64,000 nt of DNA. Origin: Isoetes taiwanensis. Taxonomy: Eukaryota; Streptophyta; Lycopodiopsida; Isoetales; Isoetaceae. The notes under the pieces are model-generated. The model saw only the letters and a list, made by a program, of their open reading frames with translations. It was not told where the DNA came from and made no database searches. The translations under genes and the position numbers were made by a program. The stretch spans positions 15,565,795-15,629,794 of the forward strand of contig JAJEKV010000018.1 in NCBI GenBank assembly GCA_021234155.1, written 5' to 3'. Of the stretch, positions 44,100 to 55,429 are shown in pieces (the stretch's first letter is position 1; each line of letters starts with the position of its first letter).

Positions 44100-46190
44100 C
44101 TCAAAGAGGCCGTTTCCCAAGGTATTTCCCGACTCAAGCACAGCGATCAATATTTGCGGTGAATTCTAGGGCTAATCATTTTTCTTATATATACTAATAC
44201 GATTGCCACAAAAGCAGAATAAGCAAGGGGATGCAAACTATTTTTGCTTTGTAAATCTAAAAAATAACGAGGGTTTTGCGTCTGAAGTCTATATTTGATG
44301 TCTGAACATCTAAAAGCGTCGCGAAATTCAAAATTTTTCGGCGTCTGTGAAAATATATCTACGTCGTGAAGATTACTTCGCATATGCGGTTATAAGCTGT
44401 TCAGCGTGCGAAATATTTTAACTTCGTGTATGCGATTTTTGATCGTCACGCCCGATTTTGTTGTTTTCGTTAATACGCGAAAATCTTAGATCTTAGGAAA
44501 TTTTTTGGACGTATTTTTATATATTGGAAATTGTGCCGTATCGTACAGTCATGTATTTCATTACAAGCGTCTGATATTGAACCTATCCTAGTTTGAAACT
44601 GTTCTGGATATGTCGGCATCGAGCATGGGTACATCTAGAAGCGGTACGCAATGGTAGAATCTCCTTTGCTATGTTGTTGTGAATACTTGTGAGCTAAACG
44701 AATCAATAGTACTAAATTATAGTTAATGTGGAGTTCCATAATGTCTTACGGTGAAAATTACCTTGAAGGTTCTAACAACAAGACCTAAAAATTTGATTTA
44801 CAAACAACTTATCATACTTGGGTGAATATCTTTGAAAAGGGTGTTTCGATATTTATTTAAATGAAAGCAGAGAATTTCTTGTTGATTTGAATTTATTCTG
44901 AATTAGGGTAAGAAGGAGTAGAAATAGATTCGGTTGTAAATTTGAAGAAAAAAATCATTTTAAAGCCGGTTATAACAAAATTCTTTGTCACAATGTTCAC
45001 GAAGTTGCATGCATGTTTCTTTTTCCTCTAGTGGCGTGGCGTTAAAATACTATCTATCCTATCTATCTAATATAATAAATATTGTGGGCTCTCACATTCA
45101 CATTCTTGGAATACATGCTATTTCTTTTCATCTAGTTTTGTTTATTCACTACTCTAACGATGACCATTTATTTGGCAGATACAAGGTGATGCGCACTTAA
45201 AAAATTGGAAAGAGTTTGTGGCTGGATGCAATTAAGTACATTCTAGGATAGGTTTCATTCAATACAAGCACTTACAGGGATGATAGCAAATGTTTTGCAT
45301 CAACAAATTTCGCAGAATATTGACTACCACTAGCATATTGATTTGCCTAATCTGCAGTTCAGATATAACACATATAATGTGCAGTTCAGACCTCATATAA
45401 ATACCTTCATCATTGTTGCTTGATCGTGGTTTCGAACATCATTTTACGTGATGAGGTTTTTTCATTCAATTTTGCTACAAATATAAAGGGATGTCATAAA
45501 AACATCATTTATGGACCTTTGAATAGATGAAATTTTCCATGTTGATGTCCCGATACATAATTCAGGACCACATTAGCATTACAATGCCTACCTTTATTGA
45601 TCTTATAGCACATGATTTCGGCACATTAGAACACATTTTAACGTCCATAGAAGCTTAGGGGAGCCTTGGGACACTAACACCTTGAGATGAGGCTGTTGTA
45701 CATGGTGAAGTGGAATCAAATCCAAATTAAATTAATAATCCTATTAATTTTGTAGACACTAAGTTTCTCTTATTAAAAGAAAAGCGTCGCCACGATAGGT
45801 TAGCCTTATTAATGACTCAACTCCTGTATAACCTTAGAAATTTCACCTTTGCATCAACTCCATCTTCAGTCTTTTATAAATTATTCTTCTTTGGCTAAAA
45901 AGTTGCGAGATAGAAAGCCATTTGATTCAGAACCCAAAATCCTCTTCAAATCTTGAATATCCAATAGTGTAAAGCTGCCCTATAATCTGTTGATGTTCGA
46001 TAGAATTTTACTTCAATTGAAACATATTGGGACCTTGGGGTTAATCAGGTGGAAGCTTGAAATAAGCAAAATGGGAAAGGGATTTTTATTCTTGCAACAG
46101 CGAATGGATCCGCTCAAGATAATCCATACAATTGTTACTTTAGAGAACATTCGATACACAACTCTAATGCAGAAACCCAAATCTTTGTTT
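44100..46190. other. Non-coding, right flank of the gypsy element
   Basis: AT-rich DNA. 44300-44480 has many CG pairs (GCGTC, GCGTG, ACGCG) like the 17.6-26.7 kb island. No gene or repeat unit is supported. Confidence 0.45.
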
Positions 46191-46284
46191 TTTCCTCCTT
46201 GTAAATTACGTCCATTTAAGAAATCTTTTTTCTTTTCTCTTATGAGTACGCCCATTTAAGATATCTTGTCGATTGTCACAATCT

Positions 46285-46442
46285 CTCCACCATCCATTTA
46301 AGAATAATAAGATATTCTGCAAATATTCTAGTTTTCTCAGTACCATTCCTAGGGTATGCCTTTTTGAATAACAGAAAAATCTCCACCTTCCATTTAAGAT
46401 ATTCTGCAAATATTCTAGTTTTCTCGATACCATTCCTAGACG
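46285..46442. repeat. Tandem duplication, about 97-bp period
   Basis: Two copies of CTCCACC(A/T)TCCATTTAAG, AGATATTCTGCAAATATTC, TAGTTTTCTC and TACCATTCCTAG start at about 46285 and 46381. Copy 1 carries a 7-base insertion after CATTTAAG. Confidence 0.75.
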
Positions 46443-46704
46443 GTGATCAATGTTGTACAATACAAAAATCAGATCACATATAAATATGTAGGCATCATTA
46501 TTTTTAGCACTGCTAGACTAGATGTAAAAGGTAGTAGGCTGTTGTAAATTAAGAAAATAATGTGGAAAAGAAGAAGCTGAGTTTGTTGCATGATTATTGC
46601 GGTTATGGATGTCCCTCTTTGTTTTTTTTTTTCCCACGCAAATAACGCACCTAACTCAGTCCAAGATTCAAGTCACTCGCGCCATTAGAAAGGACAGGTG
46701 AGCA

Positions 46705-47029
46705 ATGACGGAATATGGAGCCTTCTTGCTGGCGATGGTGTTGCTGCACTGTTTCAACCTGCAAGGCCGGTAAGACGTAGTTTTCACAAAATCACTTTCA
46801 TTTGTTGTTCGCCAAATGATCCATAGTTGTATTGGGCAGTGCATCATTAGAACGAAGTGATCTTCGGGGAGGCTTTAAACTCCTAGAGCCAGAATGGTGC
46901 TTGTATCGTCACCAACAATCAATAAGGAGCTGCCTATTTGTGACCAAATCACTTAACCATTGTTGGACACAGACGAGGCTGCGGATCAACTATGCTACAT
47001 TGATGCGCAACATAAATCAAGACATTTGA
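46705..47029 (+). CDS. Candidate small secreted peptide, two exons
   Basis: ATG at 46705 opens exon 1 to 46769: MTEYGAFLLAMVLLHCFNLQ G, a clear signal-peptide-like hydrophobic stretch. The donor is CCG|GTAAGA. A 70-base intron ends ATTGGGCAG at 46839. Exon 2 (46840-47029) stays in frame: ASLERSDLRGGFKLLEPEWC then a stop at 47029, total 84 residues with four Cys. Splice sites, phase and signal peptide agree. The family is not recognised and the mature part does not resemble a known defensin or RALF. It may be the start of a longer gene. Confidence 0.35.
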
Positions 47030-47059
47030 GCATGCTTAGCAGGTGCAAGACTCTCACTT

Positions 47060-47475
47060 TTGCTTGGAGACTCCGGAACGGAAATTCCACACGACGGAGG
47101 GGCAGTGTTGGTAGACGCCGGATCTGTGCTTCACTCGAAACATAACGTTTATAGACAACCATGTCAGATGATGATAGGTAACACGGTTTTGCTGTTTTTG
47201 AGTAAGAGGAAAAAGCTAGAAGTAAAGCAGGCGGCAGTTTTGCGTAGGGAGGGCAGTGGCAGTAACAAATGGAAGTTCTGCAGTTTTCTCAACTCCTTTT
47301 TCATGAACATGAGGGCTGGCTTTGGGCGCAATTGGAATTTTCGGGCGAGAGCAGCTTGGACGTGAGAGTCCCTCTTTGTAAACAACATGGCAGTATAGGA
47401 GCTGGGCTGCAGTTTATCCAAATTCACGGGATACTGGCCAACAACACGTACCATGGCAATGTAGCTCAGTAGCAA
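47060..47475 (+). other. Unassigned open frames after the small peptide
   Basis: Two overlapping plus frames (47060-47365 and 47269-47472) are open. One reads QFSQLLFHEHEGWLWAQLEF then SIGAGLQFIQIHGILANNTY. No family is recognised. It may be 3' UTR of the preceding gene or an eroded exon. Confidence 0.2.
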
Positions 47476-47581
47476 AAGCAGGCCAATTTGTTGTGAAATA
47501 TCTAACTTAACTGGTTGCAGATTGGAGGGCGGCGAATGCGCATGGGAGTTGGGTTAATGTGGCAGGCGGCTGTAAGCAGCA

Positions 47582-48088
47582 ATGGCAACTCTTCAGGGCG
47601 GACATTGTTCGGAAGGCAACTCATCAGTTGAGTATGCAGGGGCGTCGCTTGGGATCGTAAGTGGAGAGGCTATTGCAGACTGCAGGCCTTGCAGCGCCCG
47701 CGCGCTTACTCCTCCTGGTGTAAAGGGATCCACTATCCGTGGACCTCCAGCGAGGCTTTTGACTTCGGTAAACACCCGAAACACCACTTGTCTCATCACC
47801 GACCATTTCATTGCAACTCAACATACAAACCATAGCGGCCTAAAGCCTGCTTCTACTGTCTCCTCACCCCTTTTTGCATCGCTCCTAATAACCTCACACC
47901 GCAGTACATCAGGAGCTTGGTTTTTGTATATAGATGAAACCATACTTTCTCTGCAACTCCTTCCCTCGCCGATCACTGCAAGAACGCTCTTTGTCAATTC
48001 GGTAATTAACTATTTCTCTTTTCCAATTACTGGTTTTACTTTACTTTTGTTTTGCTGCTTTCAGATTTCATGTCCGTACCTGCTCTGA
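47582..48088 (+). CDS. Unknown 168-codon open frame, possibly a spliced leader region
   Basis: ATG at 47582 is followed by 168 open codons, Ser/Thr-rich at the start and very hydrophobic at the end (INYFSFPITGFTLLLFCCF). The hydrophobic end coincides with a T-rich stretch that also looks like a short intron (G|GTAATT at 48002 to TTTCAG at 48064), so the end may be intron instead of a membrane helix. A TATA-like TGTATATAGA lies at about 47925. No family is recognised. Confidence 0.25.
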   Translation: MATLQGGHCSEGNSSVEYAGASLGIVSGEAIADCRPCSARALTPPGVKGSTIRGPPARLLTSVNTRNTTCLITDHFIATQHTNHSGLKPASTVSSPLFASLLITSHRSTSGAWFLYIDETILSLQLLPSPITARTLFVNSVINYFSFPITGFTLLLFCCFQISCPYLL

Positions 48089-48247
48089 ACAGAAATGCAG
48101 CCAGATCAATACCACTGGGAATTGTCTCACAACTTGTCAATTACAAGAACACGTGATGGTGAAAGATTAAGTTTTTAAGGATAGTATTCAACAACAGAGC
48201 CTTTAAATTGGATACAGGTTACATGTTAGAAGCCTTTACAGATTATT

Positions 48248-48616
48248 ATGGATAGGACTCAGGTAGTAAAGATCCTTCTAAGACTATCTCAATCTCAATG
48301 TCTCGCTCTGCTTGAGCTTCCAGCCAAGTTCACTTGGCATCTTGGACAGCTCTACCGTAACGACCCTTCCAGGATCAAGGTCAATGAGTTTTTAAAAGAC
48401 CATGTGGAAATTCAACATTACCCAAATGCAGAGGATTATCAGACATCTACTGGAATATTGACAGTTGCAAATACAGAGTCTTTAGCGGAGCATGAAACCA
48501 ATAGCATATATATTTTATTATTATTCACAAGTCCCTTGATATTTAGGGACTGTGTGAGGTCGACCATTATTTGTTACAGTTGGCGTGTAGTATTACTGCA
48601 AAGGTCTCTGCTATAA
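48248..48616 (+). CDS. Unknown exon with protein-like N-terminal half
   Basis: A good acceptor (GCCTTTACAG) precedes ATTATTATGG, and ATG at 48248 opens 122 codons. The first 80 residues (MDRTQVVKILLRLSQSQCLA, then LLELPAKFTWHLGQLYRNDP, then RIKVNEFLKDHVEIQHYP) look like a real globular protein. The last 40 (IYILLLFTSPLIF..) look like intron read-through, so the true exon may end at a weak donor near 48470. I do not recognise the family. Confidence 0.35.
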   Translation: MDRTQVVKILLRLSQSQCLALLELPAKFTWHLGQLYRNDPSRIKVNEFLKDHVEIQHYPNAEDYQTSTGILTVANTESLAEHETNSIYILLLFTSPLIFRDCVRSTIICYSWRVVLLQRSLL

Positions 48617-49361
48617 GGTTGAATGGTATGAAGGCCCCTGCTATAAAGTTTGTGAATGGTATGAAGTTAACTCTACCAGTTTGATTTAGTGATTTCTTCC
48701 ACAATACCTTATAATATATTAGATTAATCAACTTAATCTACCTTTAGAGGATTACTAGCAAAACATTGTATCTTAGTTGAACTCTTTTTCTTCTTTGTTT
48801 CAATTTCACCATTGAGACGTGTGCAGAATTCAGTATGGTCGTACGAAGATGCTATAGCCTCAAAGAACTAATAGATCGAAGCAGAATGAAAACGTATCTT
48901 AGTTGAGAACTCTTTTTTATTCTTTTTGTTTCAATTCCACCATTGGGACGTGCGAAATTTCAGTGTAGATCTTATGATGCTACAACCTCAAAACTAATAG
49001 ACCAAAAGAAGCAGAATATAGATACTTGAGAAAAGAAGATTTTACCTTTAAGGACTGTGATACAAAGATATGCTAGGTTATAGAAACATTTATCGACTCT
49101 GCTTCGGCCAAAAGAAGCGAATTGATTACATATGTCATATGCATGATGAGCAAACCCATAATCTCATGTACTAGAGCTCCTATACATTGGTTATAACAAA
49201 AGATAAGATCATGTTTTGCAGGGATGATTCCCTTTCTAGCAAAGGCGAATCAAATGTCCTAATTGCCCACCTTCCTTGTACCTTCTATTCACATTCAACA
49301 ACCAGACACTTTCTTCCCTTTGATCGATGACCCAGTCATGGTGCATCCCCATGCATGCCCC

Positions 49362-49985
49362 TAGATTCTCTTATATTTCTAACTACTCCTGAAAACTCCA
49401 TTGGTTTCTCAAGATTCTTGAAGGATACATAAGATTCCTTTACATTTCCTTTAGATTTTCCATATTTCTTGTGACTACCTGTTCTTTTACAATTTCTAAA
49501 AGATTCCCTAGATCCTCAAAATCCATAGAAGATTCCTTGGATTCTCAACATTTCCATAGATCTGGATTCTCTAAGATTCTACAAAGATTTTTATAGACTC
49601 TGTACAAATTCTCCTAGATTCTCTAGATTCCCTTAAAATTCTATGAATATTCTAAGATTCCTTAAGATTCCATAAAGCTACTTTGATTCTAAGTTTTATA
49701 AAGATTCCTTATGCCTTTGACAATGTGAGGTTCCCATAGATCAAAGATTCTCTATATTTCTTCAAAGATTCTTTGAGATTCTATCAAGGCTGATTGGATT
49801 AAATCGAGATCTCTTGAAGGTTCATGAGATTCTCTAATAATCTAAAGATTTCCCTAAGATTTGCCAATGTTCTGTAAGTTACATGATTACCCGCAAGATT
49901 TTTATTAAGATTCTCATAGATCAACTGGAATTCCTTAGATTCCTGAGATTTCCATCGATTCCTCTAGATTCTAAGATTCTCACGG
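49362..49985. repeat. Degenerate AGATTC hexamer repeat
   Basis: AGATTC, AGATTCC or AGATTCT recurs some thirty to forty times in about 620 bp with irregular spacing of 8-25 bases, on the plus strand only. Nothing coding lies inside it. Confidence 0.75.
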
Positions 49986-49999
49986 ATCCTCAAAATATT

Positions 50000-50600
50000 T
50001 AGAAGGTGTATGTTGTGAAAGTGTAGAAAGTCCACTTACTATATAAGAGTTGTATGAAGTCGATGGCTGTTTGGTTGGTGAGTGTGAAATTGTCGTATCT
50101 AAATACTTCATGTGTTGAACTCGAGATAGTATATTGTATTAGTAATATAACTTTCTATTGCAGGTTCTAGGCATGCTCATAACATGGTTCGACATCCTTT
50201 GTAGATTTTGTTTCACAATGTTAATTTTTAAAGTCATTTGAACTTCAGAAGACACCGTCTCTGGAATAAAGTCATGTCTCAATAATCACATGGCGTTCCA
50301 TGTAATTATCGATATCTACATTATAAATGCGTACATCACAGAATATAATTAGACCCATATTGGATGGCGGAAGGATATCACAAGTGACAAAGCGGCCTAT
50401 ACATAAATTCACAAGCCTATACCGTGAACACTCTGATGGGAGATCACATGCACCCACTTCCAATAGCCTCTGGAGCAACCAATGGCGAGTACTAGCAACC
50501 TTTTGCCAAATTAGTGCATCCCATCGAGCCAAATAAGAATTTTGTTTGAAAGATTTGTAATATCAGCTATGTGGAATCATATCATATTACCCGCAATTGT
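50000..50600. other. Unassigned, overlapping frames on both strands
   Basis: Minus frame 50272-50532 and plus frame 50327-50536 overlap. Neither has a recognisable motif. Confidence 0.3.
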
Positions 50601-50639
50601 CAAGATTCACTGCTAACCTCCAATGCTAGTTGAGTTAAT

Positions 50640-51365
50640 GGATGAGCCGGGGTACAAAAGTGGAAGATTATTTTCCACAAGTATCCACCAACAAAAGGAG
50701 CATTCAATTGGTGACAACTTTTGCATCCTACCCTCCCTTGTCCCACCTCCTAGTTAGGCATTATGGACTTAGGCTTAGGATAAATTACTTCATCCTAAGG
50801 TGGTTGTGCTTTGGTGGCATATTCTTCCCGGATGCTCTCGTGTGAATGTGTTGTCTGATTTGTTCCTCGAGTGTGACATTTTGCCTTGTGCAAGTAAGGG
50901 ATAAGACTGTGAGCATTGTTTCTTCTTATATGATCATCTCCGGCATGTTTGATCTTGTTTGCTCTCTTTTCATGACATTGACAAATTAAACCGTGCTCCA
51001 CAGCTATTGTCCGGATACTTGGAGTAAGTTGTGGAGCCAAGCATTTCCATTTTAGCACGGATGGTATGTGGTCCATTTGGAAGCGTAGAAGATTGTGTGT
51101 CTTTGAGAGTTGGATATTCCTCCACTGCGGTTGTCCTCCGGGGCCTTTAAGCTAAATTACTAAGGCCTACTATTGCTCACCCGCTTGCTCACCTTGGAAG
51201 TGATAGTTGATATTTGGGTTCCATTTGGTGTATTATCTTATGCATAGGCGAGGTGGTGGGTCATGATTATACTACGAGATTTTATTCCGCCTATGCATTT
51301 TGTCTGGCCTTTTTGGATTGAAGTTTCAATAAAGTTTGGCGTCCTTCAAAAAAAAAAAAAAAAAA
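50640..51365 (+). mobile_element. Retroposon 3' end with AATAAA and poly(A) tail
   Basis: AATAAA at 51328-51333 is followed 14 bases later by an A-run of 18 (51348-51365), so this is the 3' end of a retroposed transcript on the plus strand. The text before it contains WSIWKRRRLCVFE-like residues that faintly resemble the WxxWxxRN region of LINE ends, and LRINYFILRWLCFGG. The 5' border is unclear. It could be a LINE or a processed copy. Confidence 0.6.
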
Positions 51366-51483
51366 GGACCATTATGGTCATTAAGGGATAACCAGGGTGA
51401 CCTAAAGGGCTTTTAGTAGTTATGCTAAATTATTAGTAAGTTAAATAACCTAATTAAACCTAATTAATGTTATTATTTAGTAA

Positions 51484-52760
51484 ATGTCATCAAATTGGTG
51501 CTGGCCCCGTCGATTGGCGGTGGGGCTCACTAAGATTAGGGTGCAAATTGGATCCCTACCCCAATTTCACCCACAGATCAATTTGGAAGAGTTGAGCTAC
51601 TCCTGCTTTATGCGGCCGGCACGGAAGAATAAAAGCCTTCGAGATAATGGCTCTAGCCAAAGAGGCCAGGTTAGTCTTTAAATAACTTGTATTTCAGCTA
51701 ACCTGTGATTAGATGGAGGATTAACTTCTCTATTACTTCATGTTAATAAGATGAAGATGGTCACTATTTATGATTATGTTCTCTCTTTACATTTCCTCAC
51801 CAATGTGTTTGGGGATTATTGGTGGAATGAGACACAGCTCCTCAATAGTAGATATGTCTACTAGAAGCCTTAGACCCGATGGTACAACCTTTGTACAGAG
51901 CCTCTTGGGTTGGATGCTATGATGTGGTTCGGCGCAAATACTTGGTCTGGCCCGGGTGGTAGTGAAGAGTGAAGCTAGACTTATAGTCGAGACACTACGT
52001 GTGGGCGGTATGGGTGCGACACACCTCTGGGTATGAATCGTGCCTATAAGGGCGATCACAGGACTCGGTATATAGATTTAGAGGATACGTCGGTACAGGA
52101 TGTGTGTACTTTTACGGGTGGCTACGTATCCTCTAAGCGGATTACATGGGCTATAGTCATTTTTGGGAGAGTTCAACCCGTTCACGCCTCGTCTTATAGG
52201 ATGACTCCGCTGAGATTACGTCTCGGGAAGCTACAACCGCGCCACGGCATGATTTAGCCTATCTACAAAGTGTACACGGAGGAGGCCGAGATGGAGTGGA
52301 CTACCCTAGCCATGGCAGCTAACTGCATGTTATACCTGCGTGCATTGTTATCCGAGGCCTTGTGGTCGATCGACCCACAAAATCTGGAATCCGGGGTAGA
52401 GCCCTTATTTATGGAGTATTTTTATGTATATTGGCTTTGTGTTGTCTGGAAGTGGATGGACCCCCTTCATTGGTGGTATATTACTTTGTGTATGATTGCT
52501 AGGTGCTTTAACTTGTATATCGCTTCTACTTGTATAGGATTCCCATAGGGCCGTGGGACGGAATGACACCTCGTATCCTTTCACCCGAGATCTTGGCTGC
52601 ATCCCAAGTGGCCCCAGTTAGGAGGCCTTTCCTTGGTGATGTAGTTGTCGAGAGGAAATTCTGTGTTGCTCTGATGGGAGCATACGTATAGATTTTAGGG
52701 CGTCACAATGAGTATCGAACGCATTTGTGGACCCGAGATCATTGCAGCCCGTATTCTAAC
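51484..52760 (+). pseudogene. Degenerate coding region of unknown protein
   Basis: ATG at 51484 opens MSSNWCWPRRLAVGLTKIRV to CAG|GTTAGT at about 51670, a likely first exon. Downstream, with frame changes, come MNRAYKGDHRTRYIDLEDTS, VCTFTGGYVSSKRITWAIVI, SYRMTPLRLRLGKLQPRHGM (from 52033), then EEAEMEWTTLAMAANCMLYL and GVEPLFMEYFYVYWLCVVWK (52270-52548), then TPRILSPEILAASQVAPVRR and HNEYRTHLWTRDH. These segments read as one eroded protein of more than 300 residues, but I recognise no family. Confidence 0.35.
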
Positions 52761-53186
52761 TCGTTAGATTAGTTAGTTGTGAGACTTTGATTCAGGATAA
52801 AATACCCCCAATTCCATTGTTAGTATGAGTGTTGGCCTAGTTATAGAGAACTAGTTAGGGATTAAAGTGTGAGTTATTAGAATAAAGTATGTTAAGTTTT
52901 TGGGAGAGCGAGGTCTCGTATGTTACGGGAGAATGAGGTCTCTTTCTCTCAAGGGTCACTTTCCAGATAACTAGGATGGAGCAATTCTTATACCAGCGCG
53001 TTGGGAACAATTCAAGTGACCCGAAGCATAGGTGGGCGCCAAAGCGACATCAAATAGGCCCTAAAGCCAAAGGCGTGATCAATGAAAATACGGTCTTGGA
53101 ATTCAAAAATAAACGTCAAAATCCCTATCAACGCCCTCGTATTTCTGCATATAAAAGTGGCCTTATATTTTCCGGCAACCTTCGTT

Positions 53187-53200
53187 AAAAAAAAAAAAAA
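53187..53200. repeat. Poly(A) run of 14
   Basis: A 14-base A-run after TTCGTT. It could be a second retroposon tail on the plus strand. Confidence 0.6.
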
Positions 53201-53465
53201 TTGAAGTTCAAAACTTAAAAGTGATGGTTACTTGTTTTGTCTTACGTCTCTTCGAGAAGAAGAACACGCTTCGCCATAGCCATGATCCTTGACCACATAG
53301 TCATAGCCCTACTAGCGCCCTCCTTCCATACCTTATTTTGTGCATAACCATGGCCCGATACCGTACCGCCCGTTGGATGCGCACATTCTCCAGCGTCCAG
53401 CGGGATGTGCGAACTCGGTGACCAGCTTCGTCGGTGAAGAATCGAGCATCTCTTAATCGAGCTTG

Positions 53466-53813
53466 TTAGCGGTTAAGCCGCCGGAATAAGTGCCATATAC
53501 CATATCTTCCATCGTGAGGCATTTCTTGCTTAAGTTGAGCGCGCCCTAGGGAAGCCATACACATTGGTGGAGCAGCGACCAGAAGTTTTGGTGTTAGTCG
53601 AAGTTTTATCCTCAGCTTCTTCTGCGTGGAGGTTAGTGAAGGAGGAGAAACAATTAAATGAGGCTGAGAAAGGATTATATATGCTTCATAATAACTAACG
53701 GCGATGCGGAGATGGAGCAGAGGGGAGACCGAAGAAGGCCGGGTAGGAGTATGTCTACCTATAGGAGATGGTGAGCCATAGTGCCACGAAATCCCTACCT
53801 TCCCCTCTACCAT
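53466..53813 (-). CDS. Unknown 115-codon open frame
   Basis: Reads MVEGKVGISWHYGSPSPIGR, Ser/Pro-rich, to LTSTQKKLRIKLRLTPKLLV and a basic end. The DNA is more GC-rich than the surroundings. No motif is recognised. It could be a gene relic or chance. Confidence 0.2.
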   Translation of the reverse strand: MVEGKVGISWHYGSPSPIGRHTPTRPSSVSPLLHLRIAVSYYEAYIILSQPHLIVSPPSLTSTQKKLRIKLRLTPKLLVAAPPMCMASLGRAQLKQEMPHDGRYGIWHLFRRLNR

Positions 53814-53948
53814 TTTGATGGCGAGTCTCGAGGGCCTTTATTTGGGATGATTCCATTATAACTCACAGGACCTCATAGCGACTCATTGATAAGACATACA
53901 AGCTAATTTTGAGACGGATACAAAGCCAGGTTCTTGAGAAGGATTATG

Positions 53949-54270
53949 CCGCCTAGAAAAGCGTATAATTTGCCTCGCCGCACTCAACGAAGGAAAAGGC
54001 TGAGCTGACGGATCGAGGTGGATCTCTTGGCTTCGACTATGTCCCTTGTCCCGGAGGGCAAGATGTTTCCCCAAGCCGGCTTTCGGCAGCCCGAAGCCTC
54101 TGGAAGTTTAGACCGTGCGTGGCATTGGGAGGAGAACCGAATGCAAGACTACAGAACCGTGCGGAAAGCCTACCTTCAGTAGCTGGATTCGAAGATAACA
54201 CAAGAGTATCGGACCGACGAGTTCGAATCTATGCCATGCTTTCGCCCCTCAAAGAGCGAAGACTAAATTG
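53949..54270 (+). pseudogene. Degenerate coding stretch, unknown
   Basis: ATG at 53949 starts a frame with only two internal stops over about 105 codons: MPPRKAYNLPRRTQRRKRLS, stop, RIEVDLLASTMSLVPEGKMF, AWHWEENRMQDYRTVRKAYL, stop, SKITQEYRTDEFESMPCF. A basic start and charged body would suit a nucleic-acid-binding protein such as a Gag start, but this is only an impression. The frame at 54119-54472 overlaps it in another phase. Confidence 0.35.
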
Positions 54271-54561
54271 TCCCTTTTGGGATGCCAATCTCTGTGCTAT
54301 CCATGCTAAGAGGTTACCATCATGCCAAAGGATCGGCCTTGGCATGGAAAGGATTGAGAGACCACAATTAGTTCACTCTTTTCCAAATTATCTTGTAAAT
54401 TATTTTTGTTGTATATATCTTGAGGATGTGAATATAAGAATCTCAATTTGCTGTATCCATAATTTCCTTTAGCGTGTCTATTTTCATAATAATAAAAAAA
54501 AATGCTTAATAACTATTGTTAGTAATGATAATACGTCTTTGACATTCATTAACTTAAAAAA

Positions 54562-55424
54562 GTGACATTAGAGGGTTTCATTTCTTTTGTGCTCTCCTTG
54601 TTCTCTTGTTCCTCCTCCACTCCACATTTGATAAATGACTGCCTCTTCTCAATGGTGATTACCCGGTACGGTAACCTTTGGGATCCCGAGTTCCCTTTGA
54701 CTTTGCTTCATTCTCTTGCTTCAAAACATGTCGACTTGGTCACCAACATGCAAGTGCACAGTTATGTTGCATTCCTTGTAGGTTCTACACTAGGAGATGG
54801 TTCCACTCTGCATCATCCTTGTAGAGCCCCCTACCATTTCCTTGCCTATTTAGAGGTGTATGGAAGATGTTGGATGCGGCTCACGATTACCAACATGCTT
54901 AAAGAATACGATGGGCCAAAGCACCCCCTGTCATGCTGCGTGGTAAAGGGGACTTTGGCTGACCAAGCCTTGCCCATCGAGAAGGGGAAAGAGCACCGGC
55001 TATACCATCGAGGAGGACAATGAGCGTGTTAGTCAGAGAATGATTTCGTTCGTTTAGGCAGTTAAGTGACCAAATGTCATGCATGAACCAAGGGGCTAGT
55101 TTGTGCTGAGGATATCCTCCAGGTGCCTCGTCCATGAGTGCAAAATACCTCCTCTTGGAGAATATTATATGGACATACCACATTGTACTGACCTCAAGTT
55201 CAAGACCAAGACCTACGGTCCCTATCGAGCTCGATGAGTATTGTATGGGCGACTTCATCGACCATTTCTGCTTAGGAAATACCTCAGAGGTACAACAAGC
55301 TGCTTACATTTCACCCGAGCGGTGGGTCGGTTGGCTATGCAGTGCGCTTAGACATCTTATATGTTGCAAGAGCATCGACCATGAGGAAATGCTTGTTGCT
55401 ATGGGACCTCATGTTCCCCAATAA
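54562..55424 (+). pseudogene. Unassigned open frames, possibly one eroded gene
   Basis: Plus frames 54562-55023 (153 codons, starting TLEGFISFVLSLFSC, later YHFLAYLEVYGRCWMRLTIT) and 55134-55424 (96 codons, with VPIELDEYCMGDFIDHFCLG and ISPERWVGWLCSALRHLICC) follow each other on the same strand in different phases. Neither has a motif I know. Confidence 0.25.
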
Positions 55425-55429
55425 TAATA

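Noticed and set aside
54225-54240. GAGTTCGAATCT, resembling a tRNA B-box.
   Set aside because: No A-box, acceptor stem or cloverleaf could be built around it, and it lies in a coding-like stretch.
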